Part shown: positions 33,405 through 41,409 of the stretch, in pieces
Layout of the letters: every line of letters starts with the position of its first letter
Numbering within the stretch: position 1 is the first letter of the stretch
Source: Amycolatopsis sp. DSM 110486
GTDB lineage: Bacteria > Actinomycetota > Actinomycetes > Mycobacteriales > Pseudonocardiaceae
Assembly (NCBI RefSeq): GCF_019468465.1
Contig: NZ_CP080519.1
Location: 3,549,001 to 3,613,000, forward strand
Length of the DNA: 64,000 nucleotides
Reading direction: 5' to 3'
Translations under genes and position numbers: made by a program
The notes under the pieces: model-generated
What the model was told of the DNA's origin: nothing
The model's input: the letters and a program-made list of their open reading frames with translations, nothing else
Databases searched by the model: none

Positions 33405-34079
33405 GTGCCCGACGAAGATCAGCGCCCGCCCGAGCGGGCCCGGCGGCTGCCACGCGCGGTGCGTGAGCGGCAGATCCTGGACGCCGCCGTGCGCGTGTTC
33501 TCCCGCCACGGCTACCACGCGGCCTCGATGGACGAGATCTCCGACGTCGCCGGCGTCTCGAAGCCGATGATCTACACCTACCTCGGCTCGAAGGAAGACC
33601 TCTTCGGCAAGAGCATCCAACGCGAGGCGACGCGCCTGCTCGAGGCCATCCAGGCGGGCGTCCAGCCGGATCTTCCGCCCGACATGCAGCTTTGGCACGG
33701 GCTGCGGTCGTTCTACCGCTTCGTCGCCGAGTACCGCGAGTCGTGGACGGTGCTGCACCGCCAGGCGCTGACGGTCGGCGGGACGTTCGCCGCCGAGATC
33801 ACGGCGATGCGCGGGCGGGCGATCGAGTTGGTCGCCGCGTTGGTGGTGTCGGCGGGGACGCGGAAGGGCCTCGGGGAGCAGGCCGAGTTCTCGGGCGCCG
33901 GCTTGGCCGCCGCGCTGGTCGGTGCCGCCGAGTCGTTGGCCGACTGGGCGCTGGACCACCCCGAGATCTCCGACGGCGTGCTGGCGTCGTGGCTGATGAA
34001 TCTCGTGTGGCTGGGGTTCAACGACCTCGTCGAAGGTCAGGTCTGGAAACCGCTGCCCGACATGGACTCAGAGGGCTGA
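33405..34079 (+). CDS. TetR family transcriptional regulator of the FadA2-FabG4 cluster
   Basis: 224 residues. N-terminal DNA-binding domain: RERQILDAAVRVFSRHGYHA with the HTH ASMDEISDVAGVSKPMIYTY. The C-terminal domain is helical with no close family that I recognise. The GTG start has GGGAGG upstream. Gene order resembles Mycobacterium tuberculosis Rv0238 (TetR) beside Rv0241c-Rv0243 (MaoC, FabG4, FadA2), so control of this lipid cluster is likely. The stop overlaps the convergent MaoC gene by 12 bases. Confidence 0.86.
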   Translation: MPDEDQRPPERARRLPRAVRERQILDAAVRVFSRHGYHAASMDEISDVAGVSKPMIYTYLGSKEDLFGKSIQREATRLLEAIQAGVQPDLPPDMQLWHGLRSFYRFVAEYRESWTVLHRQALTVGGTFAAEITAMRGRAIELVAALVVSAGTRKGLGEQAEFSGAGLAAALVGAAESLADWALDHPEISDGVLASWLMNLVWLGFNDLVEGQVWKPLPDMDSEG

Positions 34080-34904
34080 GATCACGCCGTCCAGGTGCGG
34101 CTTCGGCTTGCGCGCCTGCCATAGCTCGAACGCCCAGCCCTCGTCCGTCGGCCAAGCGGTGAAGGCCGCGCGGGCCGGCAGCAGCACGGGCTGCTTGAAG
34201 CGGACGTCCACTGTGTACGCGTCGGGCAGGCGGCCCTCGAAGGACGCCAGGGCGTGGGCCTTCGTCCACATGCCGTGGGCGATGGCGCGGGGGAAGCCGA
34301 ACAGGCGCGCGGTCAGCGGGTGCAGGTGGATGGGGTTGCGGTCGCCCGAGACCTCGGCGTAGCGGCGGCCGATGTCGCCCGGGACGGTCCACAGGGCGGT
34401 CGGCGTCGGGGGGACCAAAGCAGCGCGCGGCCGCGAGGAACCCGAGGAACTCGAGCGGCGCAGATACGTCGACACCTCCGACCACACCAGCTCCGTGCCC
34501 GCCCACAGCTCGCTCACCATGTCGAACTGCCGGCCCTTCTCGTGCGGCCGCAGGTTCTCCGCCCGCACCCGCGTGGAGAACGTCTCGCCCAGGGACAGCG
34601 GGCGCCTCGAAGTGATCGAGTTCGCCACGTGCACCAGGCCGAGCAGCGGGAACGGGAACCCGGGCTCCGTCATCAGCGCCATCTGCAGCCCGAACACCAG
34701 CATGTGCGGATAAGTCGCGGGCAGTACATCCGAATACCGAAACCCGCACACCTCCGCGTACGCAGCGACGTGCGCAGGGGAGACCGTGACCGACGGCCGC
34801 ACCAGCTCCGTCTCCGGCAGTGTCGAACCGCGGCCGCGGCGCAGCAGGGCCTTCGGGTACAGCGTCGCCAGGCTGGGCGCGCTGGTCAGCTCGCGAACGG
34901 ACAT
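34068..34904 (-). CDS. MaoC-like 3-hydroxyacyl-thioester dehydratase (HtdX-like)
   Basis: 278 residues with a double hot-dog layout. The C-terminal half carries the hydratase-2 pattern: YAEVSGDRNPIHLHPLTARL, with the D-x-N-P-I-H catalytic Asp/His, and AIAHGMWTKAHALASF, then VDVRFKQPVLLPA. It hydrates or dehydrates acyl thioesters in fatty-acid synthesis or degradation. The stop of FabG4 overlaps the in-frame GTG at 34910; the ATG at 34904 is the alternative start I list. The Rv0241c homologue in mycobacteria occupies the same position. Confidence 0.87.
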   Translation of the reverse strand: MSVRELTSAPSLATLYPKALLRRGRGSTLPETELVRPSVTVSPAHVAAYAEVCGFRYSDVLPATYPHMLVFGLQMALMTEPGFPFPLLGLVHVANSITSRRPLSLGETFSTRVRAENLRPHEKGRQFDMVSELWAGTELVWSEVSTYLRRSSSSGSSRPRAALVPPTPTALWTVPGDIGRRYAEVSGDRNPIHLHPLTARLFGFPRAIAHGMWTKAHALASFEGRLPDAYTVDVRFKQPVLLPARAAFTAWPTDEGWAFELWQARKPKPHLDGVISAL

Positions 34905-34906
34905 CG

Positions 34907-36241
34907 TCACGCCCCCAGCAGGGCCTGGCCGCACACGCGGACCACGTTGCCGTTGACCGCGGCCGACGCCGGGCTGGCGTACCACGCGATGGTCTCGGCG
35001 ACGTCGACCGGCAGGCCGCCCTGGCCGAGGCTCGACAGGCGCCGCCCGGCTTCGCGGATGAACAGCGGGACGGCGGCGGTCATCTTGGTCTCGATGAAGC
35101 CCGGCGCGACGGCGTTGATCGTGCCGCCGTACTCCGCGAGCTGGGGCGCGCCGACGTTGACCATGCCGATCACACCCGCCTTCGACGTCGCGTAGTTCGT
35201 CTGGCCGACGTTGCCGGCGATGCCCGCGATGGACGAAACGCCGATAATACGGCCGTTTTCGCGCAGGACCTTGTCGGCGAGCAGCTTGTCGTTCACCGCG
35301 AGCTGCGCGGCGAGGTTCACGGTGAGCACGGCGTCCCAGCCGCCCTCGGTCATGTTGCCGAGAGTCTTGTCGCGCGTGATGCCGGCGTTGTGCACGACGA
35401 CGTCGACGCCGCCGTGGCGCGTCGTGAGGTACTCGGCGAGCTTGGCCGGCGCGTCCGCTGCCGTGATGTCCAGCTGCAGCGCGGATCCGCTGATGCGATT
35501 GGCCACTGTGGACAGATCAGCGCCCTGCGCCGGGATGTCCAGGGCGACGACGTGAGCACCGTCGCGGGCGAGCGTCTCCGCGATGGCCTCGCCGATTCCG
35601 CGCGACGCGCCGGTGACCAGCGCGACCTTGCCCGCCAACGGCTTTTCCCAGTTCGCCGGGGCCGCGGCGGAAGTGCCGTGCGTGCCGACGCGGATCACCT
35701 GCGCGTCGACGAAGGCCGACTTCGCCGACAGCAGGAACCGCACCGTCGACTCGGCCGCGGCTTCGGCGCCTTCGGCCACGTACACGAGCTGCGCCGTCGC
35801 GCCGCGCTTCAGCTCCTTGCCGACGGAGCGCACGAAGCCCTCCAGCGCCCGTTGCGCGATCCGCTCGCGGCCCTCGACCAGCTCCGGCGGCGTGCCGAAC
35901 ACGACGACTCGGCCCGACGCCCCGACCTTGCGGATCACCGGGTGGAAGAAGCGGTAGACCTCGCGCAGGTCGGAGGGGTCCTTGATGCCGGTGGCGTCGA
36001 AGACCAGGGCGGCGTGGCGTTCGGCCGGGACTTCGAGAACCTCGATGCCGGCTTCGGAAACCTGACTCTTCAGGGTCTTTTCGAGCCGTCCGCCCGGCGC
36101 GGCGCCGAGGAGTGCGGGACCCTCGAGTGCGGGCTGGCCGGCGCCGTACCGGCGCAGCGTGGCGGGGTTGGGCAGGCCGAGCTTCGGCACCACGAACTTC
36201 CCCACCGGGGTTTTCGTGAACTGCTGGTACCTGTCAGCCAT
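34907..36241 (-). CDS. fabG4: High-molecular-weight 3-oxoacyl-ACP reductase (FabG4)
   Basis: 444 residues, double the usual FabG size. The first 200 residues form a degenerate Rossmann-like domain (LVFDATGIKDPSDLREVY). The second domain is an active SDR: LVTGASRGIGEAIAETLARD, VHNAGITRDKTLGNM, GVSSIAGIAGNVGQTNYATS with catalytic Ser and Tyr, and SKAGVIGMV with Lys. It reduces 3-oxoacyl thioesters with NAD(P)H. Together with MaoC and FadA2 it forms the mycobacterial-type Rv0241c-Rv0243 set for reversal or extension of acyl chains. Confidence 0.92.
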   Translation of the reverse strand: MADRYQQFTKTPVGKFVVPKLGLPNPATLRRYGAGQPALEGPALLGAAPGGRLEKTLKSQVSEAGIEVLEVPAERHAALVFDATGIKDPSDLREVYRFFHPVIRKVGASGRVVVFGTPPELVEGRERIAQRALEGFVRSVGKELKRGATAQLVYVAEGAEAAAESTVRFLLSAKSAFVDAQVIRVGTHGTSAAAPANWEKPLAGKVALVTGASRGIGEAIAETLARDGAHVVALDIPAQGADLSTVANRISGSALQLDITAADAPAKLAEYLTTRHGGVDVVVHNAGITRDKTLGNMTEGGWDAVLTVNLAAQLAVNDKLLADKVLRENGRIIGVSSIAGIAGNVGQTNYATSKAGVIGMVNVGAPQLAEYGGTINAVAPGFIETKMTAAVPLFIREAGRRLSSLGQGGLPVDVAETIAWYASPASAAVNGNVVRVCGQALLGA

Positions 36242-36278
36242 CGAGCGCCTCCCGTGCCGTCTGCGTCACGTCGCAATC

Positions 36279-36300
36279 TAACCTACTCGCTAGTAGGTTA
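36279..36300. promoter_or_regulatory. Perfect palindromic operator between fabG4 and fadA2
   Basis: TAACCTACT-CGCT-AGTAGGTTA: nine-bp perfect arms with a four-base centre, located between divergent fabG4 and fadA2. The core CTACTCGCTAGTAG equals the CTAC-N6-GTAG pattern at 33321 and 22282. It is the natural operator of the TetR at 33405. Confidence 0.78.
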
Positions 36301-36335
36301 CAGTGTGAAAGGGACGACTCAGAGAGGTGGACGTC

Positions 36336-37625
36336 ATGGCGACCAGGAAAACCGCCGCGGTCCGCAAGGTCGCGATCATCGGCGGCAACCGCATCCCCTT
36401 CGCACGGTCGAACGGCCCGTACGCGAAGGCGTCGAACCAGGACATGTTCACCGCCGCGCTCGACGGCCTCGTCAGCCGCTTCGCGCTGCAGAACGAGGTG
36501 ATCGGCGAGGTCGCCGCGGGCGCGGTGCTCAAGCACTCCAAGGACTTCAACCTCGCGCGCGAGAGCGTGCTGGGCAGCCGGCTCTCGGCCGCGACGCCCG
36601 CGTCCGACGTCCAGATGGCGTGCGGCACGGGGTTGCAGGCCGTGATCAACGTGGCGCACAAGATCTCGCTGGGGGAGATCGACTCCGCCATCGCGGGTGG
36701 CGTGGACACGACGAGTGACGCTCCGCTGGCCGTGAACGCCGACCTGCGCAAGATCCTCGTGCAGCTCAACTCCGCGAAGACGCTGGGCGACCGGCTCAAG
36801 CTCCTCACGAAGCTTCGGCCGGGCCAGATCGTGCCCGAGATCCCGCGCAACGCCGAGCCGCGCACCGGTCTGTCGATGGGCGAGCACGCGGCGCTGACGG
36901 CGAAGGTCTGGGACGTCACGCGCGAGGCACAGGACGAGCTCGCCGCGGCCAGCCACCAGCACCTCGCCGCCGCGTACGACCGCGGGTTCTTCGACGACCT
37001 CGTGACGCCGTTCCTCAAGCTGGCCAAGGACCAGAACCTGCGGCCGGATTCGAGCGTCGAGAAGCTCGCCAAGCTCAAGCCCGTGTATGGCGGCGCCGAC
37101 GGCACCATGACGGCCGGCAACTCGACGCCGCTCACCGACGGCGCGTCGACCGTGCTGCTCGCGACGGACGAGTGGGCGAAGGCGCACAACCTGCCAGTGC
37201 AGGCGTACCTGACGTTCTCGCAGACGGCCGCCGTCGACTACGTCCACGGCGCCGAGGGGCTGCTGATGGCGCCCGCGTACGCGGTGCCTCGGATGCTGGA
37301 ACGCGCGGGACTTTCCTTGCAGGACTTCGACTTCTACGAAATCCACGAAGCGTTCGCGTCGCAGGTGCTGGCCACGTTGAAGGCGTGGGAGGACCCGGCG
37401 TTCGCCAAGGAGAAGCTGGGTCTCGACGCGCCGCTGGGCTCGATCGACCGGGCGAAGCTGAACGTCAACGGCTCGTCGCTCGCCGCCGGGCACCCGTTCG
37501 CCGCGACGGGCGGGCGGATCGTGGCGACGCTGGCGAAGCTGTTGCACGAGAAGGGATCCGGGCGTGGCCTGATCTCGATCTGCGCGGCCGGGGGCCAGGG
37601 CGTGACGGCGATTCTGGAGAAGTGA
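36336..37625 (+). CDS. fadA2: Acetyl-CoA acetyltransferase / 3-ketoacyl-CoA thiolase (FadA2/FadI type)
   Basis: 429-residue thiolase. The nucleophilic Cys is in VQMACGTGLQAVIN; the other catalytic motifs are YEIHEAFASQVLATL (His), NVNGSSLAAGHPFAATGGR (His) and SICAAGGQGV (second Cys). Degradative (beta-oxidation) and acetoacetyl-CoA-forming activities are both possible. The ATG at 36336 is preferred because AGAGG lies eight bases upstream; a GTG at 36327 is in frame. Divergent from fabG4, sharing the palindromic operator. Confidence 0.92.
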   Translation: MATRKTAAVRKVAIIGGNRIPFARSNGPYAKASNQDMFTAALDGLVSRFALQNEVIGEVAAGAVLKHSKDFNLARESVLGSRLSAATPASDVQMACGTGLQAVINVAHKISLGEIDSAIAGGVDTTSDAPLAVNADLRKILVQLNSAKTLGDRLKLLTKLRPGQIVPEIPRNAEPRTGLSMGEHAALTAKVWDVTREAQDELAAASHQHLAAAYDRGFFDDLVTPFLKLAKDQNLRPDSSVEKLAKLKPVYGGADGTMTAGNSTPLTDGASTVLLATDEWAKAHNLPVQAYLTFSQTAAVDYVHGAEGLLMAPAYAVPRMLERAGLSLQDFDFYEIHEAFASQVLATLKAWEDPAFAKEKLGLDAPLGSIDRAKLNVNGSSLAAGHPFAATGGRIVATLAKLLHEKGSGRGLISICAAGGQGVTAILEK

Positions 37626-37653
37626 ATCCGGACCCCTCGTGCGGGGCCCGGAT
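37626..37653. terminator. Terminator after fadA2
   Basis: 11-bp inverted repeat (37626-37636 and 37643-37653) with one mismatch and a six-base loop, directly after the fadA2 stop and eight bases before the convergent DoxX stop. No T run. Confidence 0.55.
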
Positions 37654-37660
37654 CAGCTGT

Positions 37661-38164
37661 TCAGCTGAGCTGCTTTTCGGCCTTCTTACTCAGCTTTTCG
37701 GCCTGCTGGCCGGCCTTCTTCGCGGCGCGGCGGGCGCGCCAGCCGAGGGACGGCTTGCCCGCCGTGTCGCCCGCGGCGAGCAGCAGACCGCCGGCGATGC
37801 CCGCGTTCTTGAGGAACTGGACCTGCTGCGCCTGCCGCTCGGCGGGGTCCTTGATCTCCCAGAACCGGTGCCCGGCGGCCGTCGTCGGCACCAGTGTGCC
37901 CAGCAACGCGAGCGACGCCAGCCGCGGCGCCTTGCCCGCCGCGAGTGCGAGGCCGGCGCCGATCTTCACGGCGGCGTCGATGCGCACGAGCGTCGCGGGA
38001 TCGCGCGGCACCTGTTCGGGGACGAGGCCCTCGACCTTGTCGAACGTCTCGGTGAGGAACGGCTCGATCGCCTTCGCGTGCCCTTGGGTGTCGCGGAGCA
38101 TGCCGATACCGCCGTAGATGAACATCGACGCGAGCAGTGGACGGGCCACCCGGCGCAGTATCAC
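37661..38164 (-). CDS. DoxX family membrane protein
   Basis: 167 residues, four hydrophobic segments: PLLASMFIYGGIGMLRD with the family start, IDAAVKIGAGLALAAGK, LASLALLGTLVPTTAAGHRF and FLKNAGIAGGLLLAAG. A Lys/Ala-rich cytoplasmic tail (RRAAKKAGQQAEKLSKKAEK) could form a helix. GTG start with AGGAAAGG upstream. DoxX-type proteins are implicated in redox or thiol stress complexes in mycobacteria, but the role here is unknown. Confidence 0.85.
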   Translation of the reverse strand: MILRRVARPLLASMFIYGGIGMLRDTQGHAKAIEPFLTETFDKVEGLVPEQVPRDPATLVRIDAAVKIGAGLALAAGKAPRLASLALLGTLVPTTAAGHRFWEIKDPAERQAQQVQFLKNAGIAGGLLLAAGDTAGKPSLGWRARRAAKKAGQQAEKLSKKAEKQLS

Positions 38165-38323
38165 GGTCGTCGCCTTTCCTGCGAGGTCTTCGGTGCTGGT
38201 CGAACCTACAACCGGGATTCCCCGTGGGCGGGTCGCCGAACCGCGCTAGCTTTACCTAGGTATTTATCGTGTTTTCACTAGATTTGCTTAGATGACTTTA
38301 GCGGCTCCTGGCAGTTCTGGTGC

Positions 38324-38354
38324 TTGACCTTGACGCAGCGTCAACTTCTACCGT
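38324..38354 (+). promoter_or_regulatory. MerR-type promoter with 19-bp spacer and dyad
   Basis: -35 TTGACC (38324-38329) and -10 TACCGT (38349-38354) are 19 bp apart, the over-long spacing of MerR-regulated promoters. A perfect dyad TTGACGC-A-GCGTCAA (38330-38344) fills the spacer. The -10 ends seven bases before the ATG at 38362, so the mRNA is probably leaderless. Confidence 0.72.
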
Positions 38355-38361
38355 TTACGGC

Positions 38362-39111
38362 ATGGAGTGGTCGATCCAGGACATCGCCCGAGCAGCGGGC
38401 ACGACCAGCCGGACACTGCGGCACTACCACGCCGTCGGGCTGCTCGCACCCAGCCGCATCGGCGGCAACGGCTACCGCTACTACGACACGGCCGCCCTGG
38501 TGCGGCTCCAGCGGATCCTGCTGCTCCGCGAGCTCGGCCTGGGGCTGCCCGCGATCGCCTCCGTACTCGACGGCGAGCGCGACAGCGTTGTCGCCTTGTC
38601 GACGCATCTCTCGCTGCTGGAACAGGAGCGGGCGCGGATCGGGCGGCAGATCGACTCCGTGCGGACCACGTTGAGGAAATTGGAGGGAGGTGAACCACTC
38701 ATGGCGGAGGAAGTTTTCGACGGCTTCGATCACACGGTGCACGAGGCCGAGGTGACGTCCCGTTGGGGCGCATCGGCTTATCGCACTGGTGACCAGTGGT
38801 GGCGGTCGTTGTCGGCTTCGGAGCGGGCGGCGCATCAGCGGGAGCAGAGCGAGATCGCGGCTGCTTTCGGGGCGGCGCGGGCTTCGGGGTTGTCGGTTGA
38901 GTCTGCCGGGGTGCAGGCCGTTGTCGGTCGGCTCCACGCTTGGTTGAGGCCGGCGGTGAAGACGGTGTCTCGCGGATATTTTGTGGGATTGGGGCAGTTG
39001 TATGTCGATGATCCTCGGTATGGGGCCTACGACGCTGATTTTGGCCCCGGCACCGCGGAGTTCATCCGGGACGCGATGCGGATCTACGCGGAGCGGAACC
39101 TGGCGGAGTAG
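38362..39111 (+). CDS. MerR family regulator with TipA-like effector domain
   Basis: 249 residues. Residues 1-70 are the MerR DNA-binding domain (SIQDIARAAGTTSRTLRHYH, GLLAPSRIGGNGYRYYD) with the coiled-coil dimer helix at about 80-110 (LSLLEQERARIGRQIDSV). Residues about 115-249 form a TipAS-like domain, including VFDGFDHTVHEAEVTSRWG and RDAMRIYAERNL, which in TipA binds thiopeptides and other drugs. Its own promoter has the MerR spacer, so it is probably autoregulated. Confidence 0.88.
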   Translation: MEWSIQDIARAAGTTSRTLRHYHAVGLLAPSRIGGNGYRYYDTAALVRLQRILLLRELGLGLPAIASVLDGERDSVVALSTHLSLLEQERARIGRQIDSVRTTLRKLEGGEPLMAEEVFDGFDHTVHEAEVTSRWGASAYRTGDQWWRSLSASERAAHQREQSEIAAAFGAARASGLSVESAGVQAVVGRLHAWLRPAVKTVSRGYFVGLGQLYVDDPRYGAYDADFGPGTAEFIRDAMRIYAERNLAE

Positions 39112-39191
39112 TGCGGCGTCGGAGTGAACGCTGGGGGTGGGGATGGTCGGGGCTGCAGACCCGCCCATCCCTCTGGCTTGGGTTGTTTGGG

Positions 39192-39625
39192 TTGGGTTGG
39201 CGAGTGGTCCCGTCGTGCCTGGGGACTGGCACGAACGGTCCACTCGCGCGGCGCCGTGCCGGCGAACGGTCCACTCGCGCGTGCGGCTCGGCACGAACGG
39301 TCCATTCGCGCACGCGGCATTGCACGAAACGTCCACTTGCGCACTCGACTTGGCGCGAGAGGTCCACTCGCGCATCGAGGCAGCGGCGAATGGTCCGTTC
39401 GTTCCGGCTGGGCACGAACGGTCCGTTCGCCCGCGCGGCTTGGTGCGAAAGGTCCGTTCGCACGGCGGCGCCGGTGTGGACGGTCCGTTCGCGTGGCGGA
39501 CCGGGGCGAAAGGTCCGTTCGCGCGCGCGGCTGAGTGTGGGAGGACCGTTCGCGCGGCGGCGTCGGCGCGAAGGGGCCGGTCGTGCGGCCCGCGCGGGGT
39601 GAGGGGACCAGTCGTGAGGCCCACC
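39192..39625. repeat. Array of 14 tandem 31-bp units between the MerR and AAA ATPase genes
   Basis: Core GGTCC (or one-base variants) recurs at 39206, 39237, 39268, 39299, 39330, 39361, 39392, 39420, 39451, 39482, 39512, 39543, 39574 and 39605: eleven intervals of 31 bp, one of 28 and one of 30. Each core is preceded by CGAA(C/A/T) and followed by a TCG-containing block; units 7-11 centre on CGAANGGTCCGTTCG, a hairpin-capable dyad around a central T. Five-prime units read CCACTCG, three-prime units CCGTTCG. The period is not a multiple of three, so it is not a coding repeat. 31 bp is about three helical turns. Confidence 0.85.
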
Positions 39626-39662
39626 AAGCCCGAGCGCGGCGATCGGCGACACGCGCTAGCGG

Positions 39663-39706
39663 GATATGGCGCAATATCGGACCCGCACTAGATACCCCGA
39701 TACGGT
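39663..39706 (+). promoter_or_regulatory. Candidate promoter and dyad before the AAA ATPase gene
   Basis: GATATGGCGCAATATC (39663-39678) is a near-palindrome. TACGGT (39701-39706) is a -10-like element ending six bases before the GTG at 39713, so the mRNA is probably leaderless. TCGGAC at 39677-39682, 18 bp upstream, may act as a weak -35. Confidence 0.4.
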
Positions 39707-39712
39707 GGCAAA

Positions 39713-40903
39713 GTGGACCCCATCCGCAATCCGTTCGCGCCCGGGGCTGGGCAGCGGCCGCCTGAGTTGGCGGGGCGGGAGCGTGAGCTGGGGGCGTTCG
39801 AGGTGGTCCTGGAGCGCGTCGCGAGGGGGCGGCCGGAGCGGAGTCTGGTGTTGACCGGGCTGCGGGGGGTCGGGAAGACCGTGTTGCTCGGGGAGCTGCG
39901 GTCGATGGCCATTCGGCATGGGTGGGGCGCCGGGAAGATCGAGGCGCGGCCGGACGCGGAGCTCAGGAGGCCGTTGTCGGCTGCCCTGCACAGGGCGATT
40001 CGGGATCTGGCGGTCAAGCACAGGGCGCCGGATCGGGTTGAAGAGGTCCTGGGGGTGCTGAAGGCGTTCGCGTTGAAGGCGAACAAGGCCGATGCGAAGC
40101 TCAGGGACCGGTGGCAGCCGGGGATCGAGGCGCCGGCCGCGCAGGGGCGGGCCGATTCCGGGGACATCGAGATCGACCTGGTGGAGCTGTTCACCGACGT
40201 CGCTGAACTCGCCGCCGACGTCGGCACCGGGGTGGCGCTCCTCATCGACGAGATCCAGGACCTGCAGCCCGACGACGTCTCCGCGCTGTGCGCCGCGTGC
40301 CACGAGTTGTCGCAGTCGGGGGCGCCGCTGGTGGTGGTCGGGGCCGGGTTGCCGCACGTGCCGGCCGTGCTGAGCGCTTCGAAGTCGTACTCGGAACGGC
40401 TGTTCCGCTACGCGCGCATCGATCGCCTCAGCCGCAAGGACGCCGACTTCGCCGTGATGGCGCCGATCGAACGCGAGGAAGCCGGCATCGAGCCCGAGGC
40501 GCTCGACGCGCTGTTCGACGCGTCCGGCGGGTACCCCTACTTCATCCAGGCCTACGGCAAAGCGGCGTGGGACGCCGCACCCGCGGATCCGATCACGGTG
40601 AAGGACGTGCAGGTCGCGGCGCCCGAGGCGGAGTCCGAACTGGCCGTGGGGTTCTTCGGCTCGCGTTACGAGCGCGCGACGCCCGCCGAGCGCGAGTACC
40701 TGATCGCGATGGCCGAGCTGACGCAAGGCCGCGACGAGGCCGCCGGCACCGCCGACGTGGCCGTCTACCTGGGGCGCAAGCCCTCCTCGCTCTCGCCGGC
40801 GCGCGACAGCCTCATGAAGAAGGGCCTGGTCTACTCCGCCGAACGCGGGCAGATCGCCTTCACGGTGCCCCACTTCGGGCACTACCTGCTCGGCCGCGAC
40901 TGA
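39713..40903 (+). CDS. AAA family ATPase (ORC/Cdc6-like, AAA_16 type)
   Basis: 396 residues. NPFAPGAGQRPPELAGRERE begins the AAA domain; Walker A is TGLRGVGKTVLLGEL, Walker B is LLIDEIQDLQPDDV and sensor-like VVGAGLPHVP follows. After a lid (IQAYGKAAWDAA) the C-terminal part (about 310-396) has RKPSSLSPARDSLMKKGLVY, a winged-helix-like pattern. This resembles archaeal-type ATPases and Orc1/Cdc6-like proteins found in actinobacteria. Function unknown; a DNA-binding role is possible and the adjacent 31-bp array is a natural candidate site. Confidence 0.85.
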   Translation: MDPIRNPFAPGAGQRPPELAGRERELGAFEVVLERVARGRPERSLVLTGLRGVGKTVLLGELRSMAIRHGWGAGKIEARPDAELRRPLSAALHRAIRDLAVKHRAPDRVEEVLGVLKAFALKANKADAKLRDRWQPGIEAPAAQGRADSGDIEIDLVELFTDVAELAADVGTGVALLIDEIQDLQPDDVSALCAACHELSQSGAPLVVVGAGLPHVPAVLSASKSYSERLFRYARIDRLSRKDADFAVMAPIEREEAGIEPEALDALFDASGGYPYFIQAYGKAAWDAAPADPITVKDVQVAAPEAESELAVGFFGSRYERATPAEREYLIAMAELTQGRDEAAGTADVAVYLGRKPSSLSPARDSLMKKGLVYSAERGQIAFTVPHFGHYLLGRD

Positions 40904-41043
40904 CGGCTGTCTTCCCCTCGCTACCGCTCTATGACGCTGCCTAGTTGTATCTAGCAAATTAGCTATACGGCCCAAGAAGATCCTAGCCCGTTACCTCTAA
41001 GTGACCCGCGACACGCGATCTGTCCGGTTATCACCTGATCATT

Positions 41044-41116
41044 GCCGATGATTCATCGGCAAGTAAGCCACGTCACCGATGATTCGTTGGCATCCTCGTG
41101 AAAAAAGGCGCATACT
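41044..41116 (+). promoter_or_regulatory. Promoter with two phased dyads before the 49-residue gene
   Basis: GCCGATGA-T-TCATCGGC is a perfect dyad (41044-41060). A second, imperfect copy, ACCGATGATTCGTTGG (41075-41090), begins 31 bp later and overlaps the -35. The promoter is TTGGCA (41087-41092) and CATACT (41111-41116), 18-bp spacing. The layout suggests repression by a dimer bound on one helical face. Confidence 0.6.
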
Positions 41117-41159
41117 AGAGACACAACCACCGAGAACCTCCAAAGGGGATGCAGACACA

Positions 41160-41309
41160 ATGAGCAACATCGCCGCCAAGCTCCGTGCTCGTCGCGCCGA
41201 GGCTCGTACTCGCCGGGCACTGAACCGGGCGATCGACACCGCGGCCACCTCGACGGTGCGCCAGGAGCTCATCGCCCTCGCCCAGGCGCGTCAGCCGTTC
41301 ATGCGCTGA
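41160..41309 (+). CDS. Small basic protein of unknown function, 49 residues
   Basis: MSNIAAKLRARRAEARTRRA then LNRAIDTAATSTVRQELIAL and QARQPFMR. It is arginine-rich and helical in its first half, and resembles small uncharacterised proteins of Pseudonocardiales (from memory, not checked). A real promoter with operators and a strong terminator frame it. A four-codon frame (MQTQ) immediately upstream ends in a TGA overlapping the ATG, which may couple initiation. Nucleic-acid or protein binding is conceivable from its charge; I would not assign a function. Confidence 0.7.
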   Translation: MSNIAAKLRARRAEARTRRALNRAIDTAATSTVRQELIALAQARQPFMR

Positions 41310-41331
41310 CCCAGCCGCAACTGGTTAGTGT

Positions 41332-41349
41332 GTCACTCACATGAGTGAC
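41332..41349. promoter_or_regulatory. Perfect dyad in the interval between the 49-residue gene and the MarR-GNAT gene
   Basis: GTCACTCA-CA-TGAGTGAC: eight-bp perfect arms with a two-base centre. It could be an operator or a small hairpin. No flanking promoter element is obvious. Confidence 0.4.
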
Positions 41350-41409
41350 CTAGACCACAAAGTGCTGTGGGTGTAACGCCGCGCCTCGCGGCATCGATAC
41401 CCACTACGA

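Noticed and set aside
39192..39625. CRISPR array
   Set aside because: Units are contiguous and diverged, with no unique spacers of constant length and no cas genes nearby.
38341..39627. Repeat-containing minus-strand frames across the 31-bp array (peptides such as ANGPF and ERTFR)
   Set aside because: The array period (31) is not a multiple of three and all six frames look equally repetitive, so the frames follow from the DNA repeat and not from coding.
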